This document shows positions 34,207 to 45,570 of a DNA stretch of 64,000 bases, piece by piece. Position numbers and translations under genes: made by a program. The DNA comes from Closterium sp. Naga37s-1 (Eukaryota > Streptophyta > Zygnematophyceae > Desmidiales > Closteriaceae): positions 69,501 to 133,500 of the forward strand of contig CANJKZ010000399.1 of assembly GCA_947471745.1 (NCBI GenBank). Direction: 5' to 3'. Every line of letters starts with the position of its first letter. The stretch's first letter is position 1. Below the pieces are notes generated by a model. The model was given only the letters and a program-made list of their open reading frames with translations. It did not search any database and was not told the origin of the DNA.

Positions 34207-37200
34207 TCACCACGTTCCTACAGCACCATAGCTAAAATCGGACTCCCCGCTCTCTCCCTCCCAAGACCCTTTCCCCACATCCCCACTTTCATCATCATCC
34301 CTTAGCTTCATGCCGCCCTCCTCAGCTCCCTCCATTGTCACATCTTCATCCGACCCAAAACCTCCCTCCCTTCGACCAGGAGTCGTGCAAACGACAACAT
34401 CAACTGCCATTTCCCCTCCCTCCATATCAACAGCTGCATCCCCTCCTCCACCATCCCTTCCCATAAACCCTACATCCATGCCCACATCTACAGAATCTAT
34501 AGCATCTACGGCATCTACAGCTTCTACAGTAGCCTCGGCCCCATGCTCCATAACCCCATCTAGAATCTCCCGCCCCTCCCCGACCTGCCCAGTAGCTTCC
34601 CACAGTCTCTCTGCCCCACCACCATCACTTCTCTCCTCCCTTAACCCGCCCGCCCCTGCCGAATCCACTCCACCTGGTGCCGACAAGACCGGGCCTGCCG
34701 CATTAACAGACAAACTACTCCGCCCCTTACCGCGCACTGCCAACCCCATCTCCCGCTTGATAGCACCCCAGTGCCCGTCAATATTCCCTGAGAAGCTTCT
34801 CGCAAGCTTCCCCACCCCTCTAGTAGCCTTCTCCACATTCCTCACTGGCTTCTCTAGCATGCTTCCCATGCGAGGCGTGGGAGGTAGAACCCGGGAAGGC
34901 CTATCTGGGACAGGCGGCGGCACCCCTCCTGTCGACACAGAAGCTGCCACCGCTGATAGCTTATCAGCAGCAGGGCCTAACCCCGACCCCTTGGAGCTAA
35001 ATGATCTTCGCAAAAGCTGCCCGCGGGGCGACGACGCTTCCCCACTAGAGCCACCCCCAGAGCCCCCCCCACCAGGTGTTACTACCTTGAGACCTGTCCC
35101 AAACTTGTGCAGTAGCTTCTTAGCACCCCGAGCACCAGACGAGCCAGCCCTCTGCTGGCCTTCCACGCTTGGCCCTGACCCTACGCCCTCCTCTGCACCC
35201 CGTAACTCCATCTCCCCTGCCCCCACCTCATCCTCCCCCTCGCCCTCCCTCCCTTCCGCCACATCCCCCCCATCCAGAACCCCCCTCCCTCCAGCACCCC
35301 CAGCTGCTCCTGCATCCTCTGCTGCAATCTTCCGCCGCTCTGCATCCCAGTCCCGGCCAAACGCCGGCCCGCCCTCCGACAGATTCCTCCGAAAAAACAT
35401 CTTCGTGGGGACTCCGATCCGAGAAGCGCGGCGCTCCTTGGCTGTGGGGTCGGACTGAGGCGCGTTCTTGCCACTCCGGAAGAACCCAGGCGAGGGAGGC
35501 ACGTCTCTGCCTACAGGGCCATCATGGGAAGCCATTCTTGTGTGGTGTGGTGCGGGTTTGGGTTCTCTCCTCTTCCTCCACCGCTCTGCTGCTGCTGCTG
35601 ACACCTGCAGAGGGCCGCTGGCTACCCTTCGACTGAGCTCCTTAGGGTCTACTGTGCCGGCTAATCTGCTGCTGGGATGCACGGGGCTGTCGCTGGCGAT
35701 TCTAGGCAGGTGCGGAAGGGAGATGCTGTTGCTGTCGTCCTGTGAGGCGTGGCTCAGTTGACTTGCTTGACTGTCCTGTGGCGACCAGCCTGGTAGGGAA
35801 CTACAGGAAGCATCAAACGGGCTGCCGCTGCTGATGCTGCTCGGGTTAAGGCCCGCTTCCCCTGCCCCAGCTGCTGCTGTGCTCGTGTCCTCGGCCTCTC
35901 CTACCCCTTCCCCTTCTCTCCCTTCGCTCCCATTGACCTGCCCTGCTGCAGACCCTCTTTCTTCTCCTCCCTGCGCACCTGCCTCCCCGTTTTCCCCCAT
36001 CACCACGTCCCCCTCCTCCCCTCCCCGCGCATCTAGCTCCGCCTCCTCCCCCTCCCCCCCCATCCGCGCCAGCAGCTCATCCTTATCCGCGCAATCCCCC
36101 TCACCCTCCTCCGCCTCCCCCGCCCCCCCCCCCGCTTCCTCCCCTTCCCCGCCGCACCCTTGTCTCTCCTTACTTCTCTGCCGGGGCTCCTCGAAGATCT
36201 CAATGGTGGGTGGCTGCGTGCAGTACACAAAGGACTTGAGCGCCGCGCTACCGCCCTCCCTCAGAGGCTCCTGCTGCTTCCTCTCGATGAGCACTCGCAA
36301 CAGGTCCATCACCTTCACTGCGTGTCTGAGCCCCATAATAGGGTCAAGCACCTGGCGGGAGGAGGATTGGAGAAAACAGATTAGCTAATCACCTGCCGAA
36401 GCAGCACCTCCTCTCAATGAGCACTCACAGTAAGTCCATCACCTTCACTGCGTGTCTCAATGCCATAATAGGATCGAGTACCTGGCGGCATGAGGACGGG
36501 AAGAAAGGGATTTCTTAAGCTCGTGAATAAGCGATTCCTGCTGCTGATTCCCCTTTATCCGTTCGATGAGTCCATGTGACTGGCTCCCTGCTGCTCTCAA
36601 TCAACGGTCAGACCTACCTGCATGCGCTGACTCAATCCCTTTGTGAATCACCTGATGATCTGATCACCAGGTGATTTGAATCATCTCATTGCAACCCACC
36701 TGCGTCATGGGTGTGAACGAACACCACCACAATGTTCCGCGCGTTCATCTTGTTGCGCTCTTCGAACTATACCACCCCACCTGCTCCCTCTCTCCGTCAG
36801 CCCTCTGCTCTCTGCTCTCCACTCTCTGATCCGCACCATGTGATGCTACAGTTGAACCACCTCAACCCAGCTTAACCCAGCTCGACCCAGCTCGACCCAG
36901 CTCGACCCACCTGAGTCATGTTGGGAGCGAACACCATGGCAATGTTCCGTGCGTTCATCTTGTTGCGCTCCTCGAACTGCACCACCCCATCATCTCCCTT
37001 TCTGTTCTCTGCTATCTGCTCTCTGCTCTGCACCATGTGATGCTACACCCGAGTCACCTCAACCCATCATAACCCAACTCGACCCACCTGAGTCATGTTG
37101 GGCGCGAACACCATGGCAATGTTCCGCGCGTTCATCTTGTTGCGCTCCTCGAACTGCACCACGTCCGCCATGAGCCCCACCACCCAGTCCAGCAGCATGC

Positions 37201-40162
37201 TCTGCGTCTCCGGCAGCTCCGCCACCAGCGCCAGCATCTGCTCCTCCGTCTCGCACGCCGCCACCACCTCCACTGGTAACGAGTCCAGCAACCCTTGTGG
37301 TAACTCGCGGAACCACGCCTGGCGCGAGGGGGAGAGGGGAGGAAAGCGGGTGAGGGGGCGGGAGGGGGGGGGGGGGGGGGGGGTGGGTGGTTGGGTTGGG
37401 AAGGTGAGAGGGGAGAGGTGTACGGACAGGCAAGCCGAGGGCATCCTCTGCGTCTCGGGCAGCTCCGCCACCAGCGCCAGCATCTGGCATCTGCTCCTCC
37501 GTCTCGCACGCCGCCACAACCTCCACCGGCAACGAGTCCAGCAACCCCTGAGGCAGCTCGCGGAACCACGCCTGGCGGGGGGAGGAGCGGGAGAGGGGAA
37601 GGTTGAGGCCAGTGGCGCAATATCTAACAGCGCTCTGCAGAACGCAAATAGACTTCGGCTCGCCTCGTTACGGGATAATACGTTGGACTTACGGACTGGT
37701 AACAAGCCTTGCCCGAAGCATTCTCGCAGCCCTCTCTCAGACCTTTTGCAGCGCTCTTGCAGAACTCTCGCAACACTTTCGCAGCGCTCTCACCTTGATC
37801 AACCCCGCGAGCGCGTGCACGTTGATGCTCTGCGGCACGAGCCCCATGTTGACCTGATCCCTGATCTCGTCCTCGTGGTCGTTCTCCGCCGCCACGCGGA
37901 ATATGCCCTCCGTCTGTACGCGGGGTGCAGAGATGGGATGGAGTGGGGTGGACGGGGGAGGACACAGGGGAGGACGGAAAAGAAGGGGAGGGAGGGAGCA
38001 TTGAGACTAATGCCGGACTCGTCGAGAGGGTGGAGTGGACAAAGCAGGGGTCAGGACGCAAGGGACGCGGGAGGAAGGGGGAAGCGGCGTACCTGGCGTC
38101 CCTTTTGACAAAAGGGACATCCTGCTGCAGCGTGCGTAAAAAGGGACGCACGCTGTTGCCGAACTCGTTGAGAGGGAAAAGAAGGGGAGATGGGGACGGC
38201 TGGGGGGGAGCGGGGAGAGGCGTACCTGGAGGCCCTTTTTGACGTATAGCAGCGCCTGCAGCTGCAGCAGGATGTTGGGCACGCTGTTGCCGAACTCGTC
38301 CTGTGAGCACTGCAGCAGTTCCGGCTGCACGCCGAACACGGACCGCCTGGGGGAGGGGTGGCGGGAGAAGGACAAGGGGAATAAGACAGGAGGGAAGGGG
38401 AGAGTGCGGGGCCGGGACAGAGAGGAATGAGGGCCCTGTAGCAGGGAGGAAATAGGGAATGGTGATAAGGACAACAAGGTTGCGCGTTGGCGGAGTCTCC
38501 AGGGACGTATTGACGCCCTTCTCCAGCTCAATCGCGCTACCCGTCCACCTTCCTACCGCCCGCTTCTGGCCCCACACTCTAGACGCGCGAACAACGACCG
38601 CATAATACCCTTCACGCGCGTCACAAACGGACTCCCCGTACACTCTAAAGTGCACTGGCACGCCCTAGCAGGCACTGACACGCACAGACACGCTCTAGCA
38701 GCGACCGCAGCTTACCCCGCACTGGGCGCGCGGCACGGCAGCTCGCCCTCGATGTCTTCCGGGAGACCCAGGAAGCCCTTAAAGCGGTCGAACGTGACGT
38801 GCGCCACGTGCTTCACGTCCGTTGGCTCGCCGATCTCTAGAGGGTGGCCGTCATCGTCATCGTCTGAGCGCAGCCGACGGTCAAAAATTGGGGTTGAGAT
38901 ATACAACAGGAAAAAAAAAGGTGAAAACAAATTAAAAAAAACAAGGGTGTAGGTGCACGTGCTTTACGTCGGTCGGCTTAACGGTCTCCAGGGGAAGGGC
39001 GTCGACGTAATCGTCTGAGGGGGGAACGGCGGCGAGGAAAGTGTCGGTGGACGGCAAGCAGATGGACGGTGCTTTAAGCGGTCGAACGTGACGTGCGTCA
39101 CGCGCGTCACGCCCGTCGGCTGGTCAATTTAAGAGGAAGAATGTCCACATCATCGCGCGAGGCGATGACGGTGGCCGGTAAAAAGACGGCGGACGGCAGC
39201 CGGCAAGTGAACGACAAAAAGACGCAAGGCAGCAAACAGACCGACAAACGCATCAGCAGTGAAAGGGGTAAATGACAGGGGACCAGATAATTGAAGTACG
39301 AAGTGACAGAACAACGACCGAAGAGACGACATAGGCCGTTGATGGGTGGTAAGTGCACGATGACAACTCAGGTTCGAACGCTGTCAGCCCGACAGTGACA
39401 GAAAGAATAGACGAAACCAAGACAATAAGGAACTTTCCCGCATCGTTCGAGATGCTGTGGAAATATAATATACTGTATCGAAGTACATCAACGAGCGGGG
39501 AGAAGCGCAAAGACTGACTCACGACCAGTCAGTACTAATGGAGGATTAGAGCGGCGGCGTGAAGAGGTCTGATGATATGTATGCATTGGTACAAATGCTT
39601 ATCACGACCCGCAATAAAAAACGCAAACTCCTATAATGCTACGAAATGTCGCATGACGGTGGCCACCGCGTCTCCAGACATGTCGCGTCGCGACCTAGAC
39701 GTGTTCATCTGCACGGGCGCTCTGAGCTGCAAGGATGGGAATGAACGACCTGTACGAGCTAAGGCGGACTACACTCGAGAGAAGTGCTACACCTAGCTTG
39801 ATGCTACAATTTAGTTGCCGGACGCGGAAAGATCAGTGGAATAGGGAGCTTGGAGAACGTACCGTGACACTAGAAAGGGAAAGGTATAAAGCATAATGAA
39901 GCCGAAACAGACGGTACCTAAGGAGCCTACTATACAACCAGTGGAGTCTCCTTACACTCTTCCCTGTCTCATGGGAGGACTCTTTCGAAAGAACATTAAT
40001 ATGTTTAGCGATGTGTTCTAGGAGCTTGGACAAGCAACACCTCGCTTTTCCTGGTTTGAGCGTGGCACAGCAGCACGACCACGACGTACCACGATCTCTC
40101 TGCTTGCCGATACGACCAAGTGTCTTCACTACGCCTTTAAAGCCGCCGTTTATCACGTCCAT
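34207..40162 (-). CDS. Rop GTPase-activating protein (CRIB + RhoGAP)
   Basis: Stimulates GTP hydrolysis by plant Rho (ROP) GTPases. Six exons whose phases all fit: 40162-40090, 38863-38716, 38346-38226, 37913-37794, 37318-37088, 36351-34207; about 945 aa. Exon 1 is a short basic leader (MDVINGGFKGVVKTLGRIGK). Exon 2 holds an acidic run and the CRIB motif, IGEPTDVKHVAHVTFDRFKG. The RhoGAP domain spans exons 3-6: FGVQPELLQ, EGIFRVAAEND with the catalytic arginine finger, INVHALAGLIKAWFRELPQG, LLDWVVGLMADVVQFEERNK and MNARNIAMVFAPNMTQ. The order and motifs match Arabidopsis RopGAP1-5. The last exon adds about 660 aa of acidic, Ser/Gly/Pro-rich, probably disordered tail, far longer than in flowering plants. 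Exons 2, 3, 5 and 6 have partial copies in the introns. Confidence 0.93.
36405..36481 (-). repeat. Upstream partial copy of RopGAP exon 6 5' end
   Basis: Follows a gccag acceptor and reads VLDPIMALRHAVKVMDLL, then a stop. The real exon at 36351 reads VLDPIMGLRHAVKVMDLLRV. Confidence 0.92.
36700..36988 (-). repeat. Two downstream partial copies of RopGAP exon 5 3' end
   Basis: Copies at 36911-36988 and 36700-36779 each carry about 78 nt matching the end of exon 5 (FEERNKMNARNIAMVFAPN) plus the gtggg donor. The nearer copy is almost identical. The farther one has several changes (VFVHTHDA for the end in its frame). Confidence 0.92.
37444..37571 (-). repeat. Upstream partial copy of RopGAP exon 5 5' end, frameshifted
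   Basis: Follows a gccag acceptor and repeats AWFRELPQGLLDSLPVEVVA and CETEEQM. Seven extra bases (a repeat of atgccag) then throw it out of frame. Later bases still match exon 5 up to about 37450. Confidence 0.93.
38093..38171 (-). repeat. Downstream diverged copy of RopGAP exon 3 3' end with donor
   Basis: Reads NEFGNSVRPFLRTLQQDVPF followed by a gtacgcc donor, against DEFGNSVPNILLQLQALLYV in the real exon ending at 38226. It is the most diverged of the RopGAP copies. Confidence 0.75.
38957..39155 (-). repeat. Two upstream partial copies of RopGAP exon 2 (CRIB exon) 5' end
   Basis: One copy runs 39014-38957 after a ctcag acceptor and reads DDYVDALPLETVKPTDVKHV. A second, at about 39155-39071, keeps the acidic start and HVTFDRFK in a shifted frame. 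The real exon starts at 38863. Confidence 0.82.
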
Positions 40163-40816
40163 CTCAGGTACTGCTGGAAAGCCTAACCGTCGACCTGGAA
40201 AAATAAATACTCCAGAGTCTAGACTAGGCTAAGACAACTACTGAAGAGAAGCCATAACTAGGTTTGGGAGGCGAGGCGGAGTCGGTGGGGTGGAAATGGA
40301 GAGAGGGGAGACCATGGGGAACGGGGGAAAGGGAGGAAATTGAGGAAAGGGAGGAAATGTGGAAAGGGAGGAATGGTGTAAAGGGAGAAGGGGAAAGGGA
40401 GGGCAGGGCAGGAAGAAATGGGGGAAAGGGACAGCACGCACGAGGAGATTGAAACAGGCGGAGCCTACCACAACCTATGTGAAAACGTTCTATGCGCTCG
40501 ATATGGTCACAGATGTTCGCCTCCCTGAAGCACGATCTTGGCGTTGCCGGAGTGATAGTAGCGAACGGACTGTAGATTCGCTGTGCCGCGCGGGTTGGTG
40601 TGAATTTCGGCTGTCACCACTTGCACTGGGGAAGGTCAACTGGCGGATGCAGGCGAGCCCGTGTAGTGGATGCACAAAATTCGTTACGCGAGGCAACCAT
40701 TGTATACAACACAATTCCTACAAAATTCATGCCAATACACAAGAATAGCTAACAAGATATGTTAGTTCTCGTCAGCCATGTGCGGTACATGCTACAGAGA
40801 TCAGGCAATCAAAAGA
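40163..40816. promoter_or_regulatory. RopGAP upstream region and glycosyltransferase 3' flank
   Basis: About 650 bp between two same-strand genes, with a purine-rich tract at 40310-40440. Nothing else seen. Confidence 0.4.
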
Positions 40817-43062
40817 CTACCAAACTCCATTCCTTAACACAATAACTGGGCTATTGGCCCTACCACCTGTGATACGCATAGAGTGTATGACCCTATTCCA
40901 GTTACTATCGAGCGTTGTGACAGAGTAGTCACACTCTGCTGCCAGCATGAGGTTCACTAGGCTAGACTCCACCGAGGCACGCAAATCCCTTGTCTCTGTC
41001 TTCTTTTGTGATTGGCTTTTGGGGTTCCACTTGGGCTCATTCCCAAACCAATACACGCGCCAGTGCCGATATTGCTTTGCAATGTCAAGAACCTCCTGTG
41101 TATCCGTTGAAATCCACGTGCGGTGCAGCGATGGGTCATGCACCCTCAGCAGCATGGCAGCCCTCATCCATGTAGCAACCGACTCCGCCTTTCCCAGCTG
41201 GATCTTATCTCCCTGACGCACATGCATGTGCAACATTGGCCTTGGAACAAACAGCTCCTCTCCCAACCAATCCTGCATCGCCATGTCATGTACAAGAGTC
41301 TCATTCGCCCTCCGATTGTCAAACGATGGAGATGCGAGGGCAGAATCGAAGGAGGATAAGCCGTCCTCTGTTACAGCCTGAGCAAAGCCAGCTTCTGTAA
41401 TTCTGATGGCAGCATCCTGGCCAAAGGCCCCGTGCCGTGCAATGTTGGTGAGGTGGCAGAGGTACAGCGACGGCCATCGCAGGAGGAAGCGGATGGCCTG
41501 AGCTCGCCACCACGAGATCTGGAAGGATATGGGCATGAAAAAAACAGGTGGCAGTGATGTGAGTGAGGGGCGGTGGTGATAAGTGGGGGGCGGTTGTGGT
41601 GATGTATTAGGGGTTGTGGTGATAAGCTAGGGGTGGTGTGGTGGTGATGAGTTAGTGAAAATGGTCATGACTTTGGGTTGGTGGTGACGAGTTGGGAGTG
41701 GTAGTAATGAGTTTGGGATGGTGGTGAGGAGTTAGGGGTGGTGTTGAAGAGTGCCGGTGGAGGTGAAGAGTGATGGGTGGTGAGGCTGTTGTGGGTAACA
41801 TTGCAGTTTTTCCTGCATGAAGTATGTGTTCAGTTTACTGGGGGAACACACTTCTTCCTGACCCACCTTAGAAAACGGCTGCGGTAGATTCCCATACCAA
41901 TGCCGATGGCCAGTTCGATCCCATGGCTCCCCCCACTTGCTGCAGGAGGAGATAGACACAAGGGGTGACAATCAAACAGGAAACCGGAACCTCAGTTAGG
42001 TTTTGCGCCAGGAGTATGGGGATCCAGTCATGATGCGAAAACAGTCTGAATGTTCAGAGCCAGAGTCAGGCAAAAGAGGGCTTACTCAGGAACGAGCTCT
42101 CGATCAGAGAAGCATCGCATGCGAGGCTGGACTGCCACGCTGTCACTCAACGCTGCCTCCATCACATCCTCGCACAGGGACCACTTCCCTTCCCCCGACC
42201 TGGGACTACCATTCTTGGTAGCTCCTATTGTTGCGTTCGCTCCCACTTGCACTACCTCATCTTCCCTTAGCCTCTGCGCTCTCTCAATGCACTCCTGTGA
42301 GACTGGAGGAAAGAAATAGCAACTCAGATCGCCGGAGACGTTTCCAGGACACCCCGGGTGCTTCGCGCGACTGAAGCTTCCAGGAAGCGGTACGAGGATC
42401 CGGTTCGTCACAACTGCAACGGCCAGATGGACGGTCATGATGTGCAGCTGGGATCCGAACCCATGCCCGCCGAAATATATCCATGGAGCAATGAGGAAGC
42501 GGTGGGAGGGGGAGGAGCAGTTGGCGGGAAACTGGTGAAGCCAGAGATCACGCTGGACTGTGTGCGTCAGCAGGATATTCACGTCTACTCCCCCGCCACC
42601 CATGGCGTGCGCGGCTCCCCGCCGCTGCTGCGCGCCTTCGGGGAGTATCTGCCTACACCCGTCCACGCAGGGGGTTCTCCGTTTGCCCCGCGCCTGTCCA
42701 TCCCCTCCGATGCGCGTGTGGTTTCTGCGCAATCTTGGAGATGCGGCGCAAGAACGGGTGCGCGCAGGGATTGCGCCTCCTTGACTGAATCCTGCAGCGA
42801 ATCGGTCGCATTTGACGGAGGAGACTGATCTTCCTCATCATCCCTGGACGGAATCTCCTGAGACTGCAACCTTCGGACCTTGCTGTGTCCATTTTCGGCC
42901 TTTGCTTCCCGCGCCTCCCCCGCTGTACTCCCAACACCATCCGAAGTCGTCGGTTTGTTCTCAGCAGGCTTAGCAGGCTGACCCGGCGACCAATCAGGCC
43001 GCTTTAAAATCCGCGGGCCAAGAAGTTCAAGCTTAGGAAGCTTGGTTGGGAACAGATATGCC
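40817..43062 (-). CDS. Alpha-1,6-fucosyltransferase-like (FUT8/GT23-type) glycosyltransferase
   Basis: The last two exons are clear: 41939-41867 and 41518-40817. The one before ends at 42086. Its coding part holds NILLTHTVQRDLWLHQFPAN and FGGHGFGSQLH, resembling the FUT8 GDP-fucose-binding start (a G-Y/F-G-C/S-QLH motif). The last exon has HMHVRQGDK, like the HVRRTDK motif of GT23 enzymes, and VTTLDSNWNRVIHSMR in the position of the conserved C-terminal substrate-binding segment. It would act in the secretory pathway. The 5' end is unresolved. A frame open from 43235 or 43062 (MAYLFPTKLPKLELL) overlaps the domain frame at 42732-42585 but is not in phase with it, so an intron I could not place, or an indel, must join them. 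No transmembrane anchor is evident. Confidence 0.6.
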
Positions 43063-43465
43063 ATGGGTACACGAAGGGACTGAAACGTCAAAAAGGTTGG
43101 ACGAACGTCGCGAACTATGCCAAACCTCGCCAAAGTAACCTGACACATAATGCGACGGCCAACATGCCCACACCTCAATCGCACAAACCCACCAGCGACC
43201 TTTCCCCACGACCCATCCACATTTCTGAGTGTCACGCCCCAACAACACTTCTATTAGGACCTTAGTAAGCCTTACGTTGGTATCTATGCAACGTAAATCA
43301 GAGCAAGTAGAGTGACCCACCGTCACGTAACATTCCAACGACCAGTGACTTCGTAACACGTAGATTTCAAAGTCGTGTAACAAGGACAAAAATAGAGATA
43401 CTGCCGGCGTCAACGCCTCCAGGTGCGGATTCCGTGAACGAAGCCCTTCACACAGCGGTTAGGGT
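43063..43465. promoter_or_regulatory. Divergent upstream region
   Basis: Lies between the minus-strand glycosyltransferase and the plus-strand unknown gene. The minus-strand frame may extend into it, to 43235. Confidence 0.35.
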
Positions 43466-44457
43466 TTGCTCGTGCCGGAATTTCCCATCCCGGGCTCGCC
43501 GCGCTGCTATTTCTTCCCGTCGCAGCGCGACGCCCTTTCAGTCGCGCTGCTAGTTCATTACGTCTCCTGCTACACCATGTTCATCGACTTCCCCCTCCCG
43601 TCGCCTCCACTTCCCCCTCCCTTCGCCTCCACTTCCCCCTCCCTTCGCCTCCACTTCCCCCTCCCGTCGCCTCCACTTCCCCCTCCCGTCGCCTCCACTT
43701 CCCCCTCCCGTCGCCTCCACTTCCCCCTCCCGTCGCCTCCACTTCCCCCTCCCGTCGCCTCCACTTCCCCCTCCCGTCGCCTCCACTCCCCCCTCCCTTC
43801 GCCTCCACTTCCCCCTCCCGTCGCCTCCATTTCCCCCTCCCGTCCCCTCCACTTCCCCCTCCCGTCGCCTCCACTTCCCCCTCCCCCTGCTACCCTTGTC
43901 ATTCTCCCTTCCCCTCTGCTCCATTCGCCCGCACTGCGCAGTTTGTGCAGTTCTTCGTGCGCTCCGTCCCCGACGCACAGGTCAAGACCTACAAGTACAT
44001 ACTCAACTCCCTGCTCACGGTACGCCCTGCCCTAGCCTGCCACCCTGCCCCACCCTGGCCCCTCCTATTCTTCCCTCCCTGCAGCTGTGTGCAACTTTCA
44101 AGTGTAAACACCCTAGACAAAACAAACCCCTCTCTCCACGCCATCCAGTGTTCATCCGATGCCAACTCCCTCCCCTCCCCATCCCCCTGAGCACAGCTGC
44201 TCGAGACCAACTCAGTGAGCATGCACATCCCGGGCGATGACTTGCGGCTGCTACTGGGCTTGAACGCTCCTTTGCCGCTGCTGCTGCCGATGCTGCAGTG
44301 CCTGATGACTCCTCGCTGCTTGACCAGGTGAGCCCGTCACCTTGTGTACCCACCTAAAGGCATGCCAGTTACCGACCTGTACCCAGTGTGGCCGCTCCCT
44401 GTCGGCCAGTCTTTCTGAGTCTTGTTTCTGCTTTGTAAGGAAATCCTGCTCAAACCA

Positions 44458-44506
<49 letters not shown>

Positions 44507-44508
44507 CT

Positions 44509-44543
<35 letters not shown>

Positions 44544-45247
44544 CCTGCCTCTCCTGCATGCGACCATCTCGAGCTGCAGAGCATAGTGCGCAAGATAGTG
44601 GACCGCAAGCAAGGAGCAGTCAGCCTTTTCGAGCTTCACTACTACATGCAGTCACACCCTGGGGTGAGCTTACAACCTTGAGTGCTTGCTGACTCTTGCA
44701 ACACATTTTTCTCAAATCAGTTCAAACCACTCAGACCTCCAAATATGTGGCTCTCTATGCCTCTCCACGCTTGAGCTCCCTCCCTGCATTTGCCGCCCTA
44801 CTCTATGCTCCAATCAACACCTTTCTCTCTCATTTCCTAGGTTCCCCCCTCATGTGCTGCCCCCACATGCGCCATCCCGTGCCGCAGATTGACGTGTTTG
44901 CACGGCTGTCCAGCATCAGCGACACAATGAGTTTGTACCTTCAAATGGGCATTCTCCGCGTGTGCGAGCACGTAGCTTGTGGCGACACCCTTGCCACCTT
45001 GGCTGCTTCCATGCTGGAGGCAGGCGCTGCTGCCTCGCTGCCGGAAGCAGGCGCAAGCGCTCCTGGAGGCATGAGATGGCTTTCCAGGGCTGTGCTTGCG
45101 ATGCCGGTGGCAGAGGAGCAGCACTTGCCCTTGAGAGGGCTGCCGCCCAACGTGGTGCAACGGAGGGCGGGCGATGGTGGGAGTTACGGGAGTTACGGGA
45201 GTTACGGGAGCAGTGCAGCAGATGCAGCGGCGTATGAGATGTCCTAA
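43466..45247 (+). CDS. Unrecognised protein, possibly helical
   Basis: Exons: from about 43466 (PRCYFFPSQRDALSVALLVH, YVSCYTMFID) to an uncertain donor near 43590; 43942-44019; 44197-44327; 44580-44663; 44888-45247. The pieces read FVQFFVRSVPDAQVKTYKYI, MHIPGDDLRLLLGLNAPLPL, IVRKIVDRKQGAVSLFELHY and IDVFARLSSISDTMSLYLQM, conserved-looking helical sequence. The tail is Ala-rich with a (GSY)n repeat before the stop. Phases fit at three junctions. Between 44327 and 44580 they do not: the donor leaves two bases and the acceptor needs none. A further small exon or an indel must lie there. I do not recognise the family, and no catalytic motif is visible. Confidence 0.5.
43590..43885. repeat. 22-bp minisatellite in the first intron of the unknown gene
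   Basis: About thirteen copies of the unit cttccccctcccgtcgcctc plus ca, with t/g variants at one site. It stays open in all plus frames, so gene finders may wrongly translate it. Confidence 0.92.
44459..44545. repeat. (CT)n microsatellite
   Basis: About 85 bp of nearly pure CT in an intron of the unknown gene. Confidence 0.95.
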
Positions 45248-45570
45248 ATGAGGCTGAATGGGGAGCACTCAGGTGTCAACCTCAGATACTGATGGTGCTG
45301 AGATGACCATGCACAAGGATGTTAGGGAAGTGGGCAGAGTAGTTAGGCTACAGATCTGTATCTTGCACTCAGTCAATTGTAGGAAGCACTTGATGGCATC
45401 TTTGCTAGGTCAACTTTCAAGGCCACACGCTACTGATTTTTTCTTCAGCAAAACAAAATACACAATGAAGTTCTAACACTGGATCACAGCGATAAGCCAA
45501 TGTGCATGATGCAGATTCTTCCTGCTCTAGTCTCCAACTACCCTGAGCATGCTATCTCCCAGTCATGGCC
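45248..45570. other. Convergent 3' region
   Basis: Lies between the stop of the unknown gene (+) and the stop of the bS18-like gene (-). Nothing else seen. Confidence 0.5.

Noticed and set aside
43550..43978. Glycine/arginine-rich repeat protein on the minus strand
   Set aside because: Antisense translation of a 22-bp intronic minisatellite.
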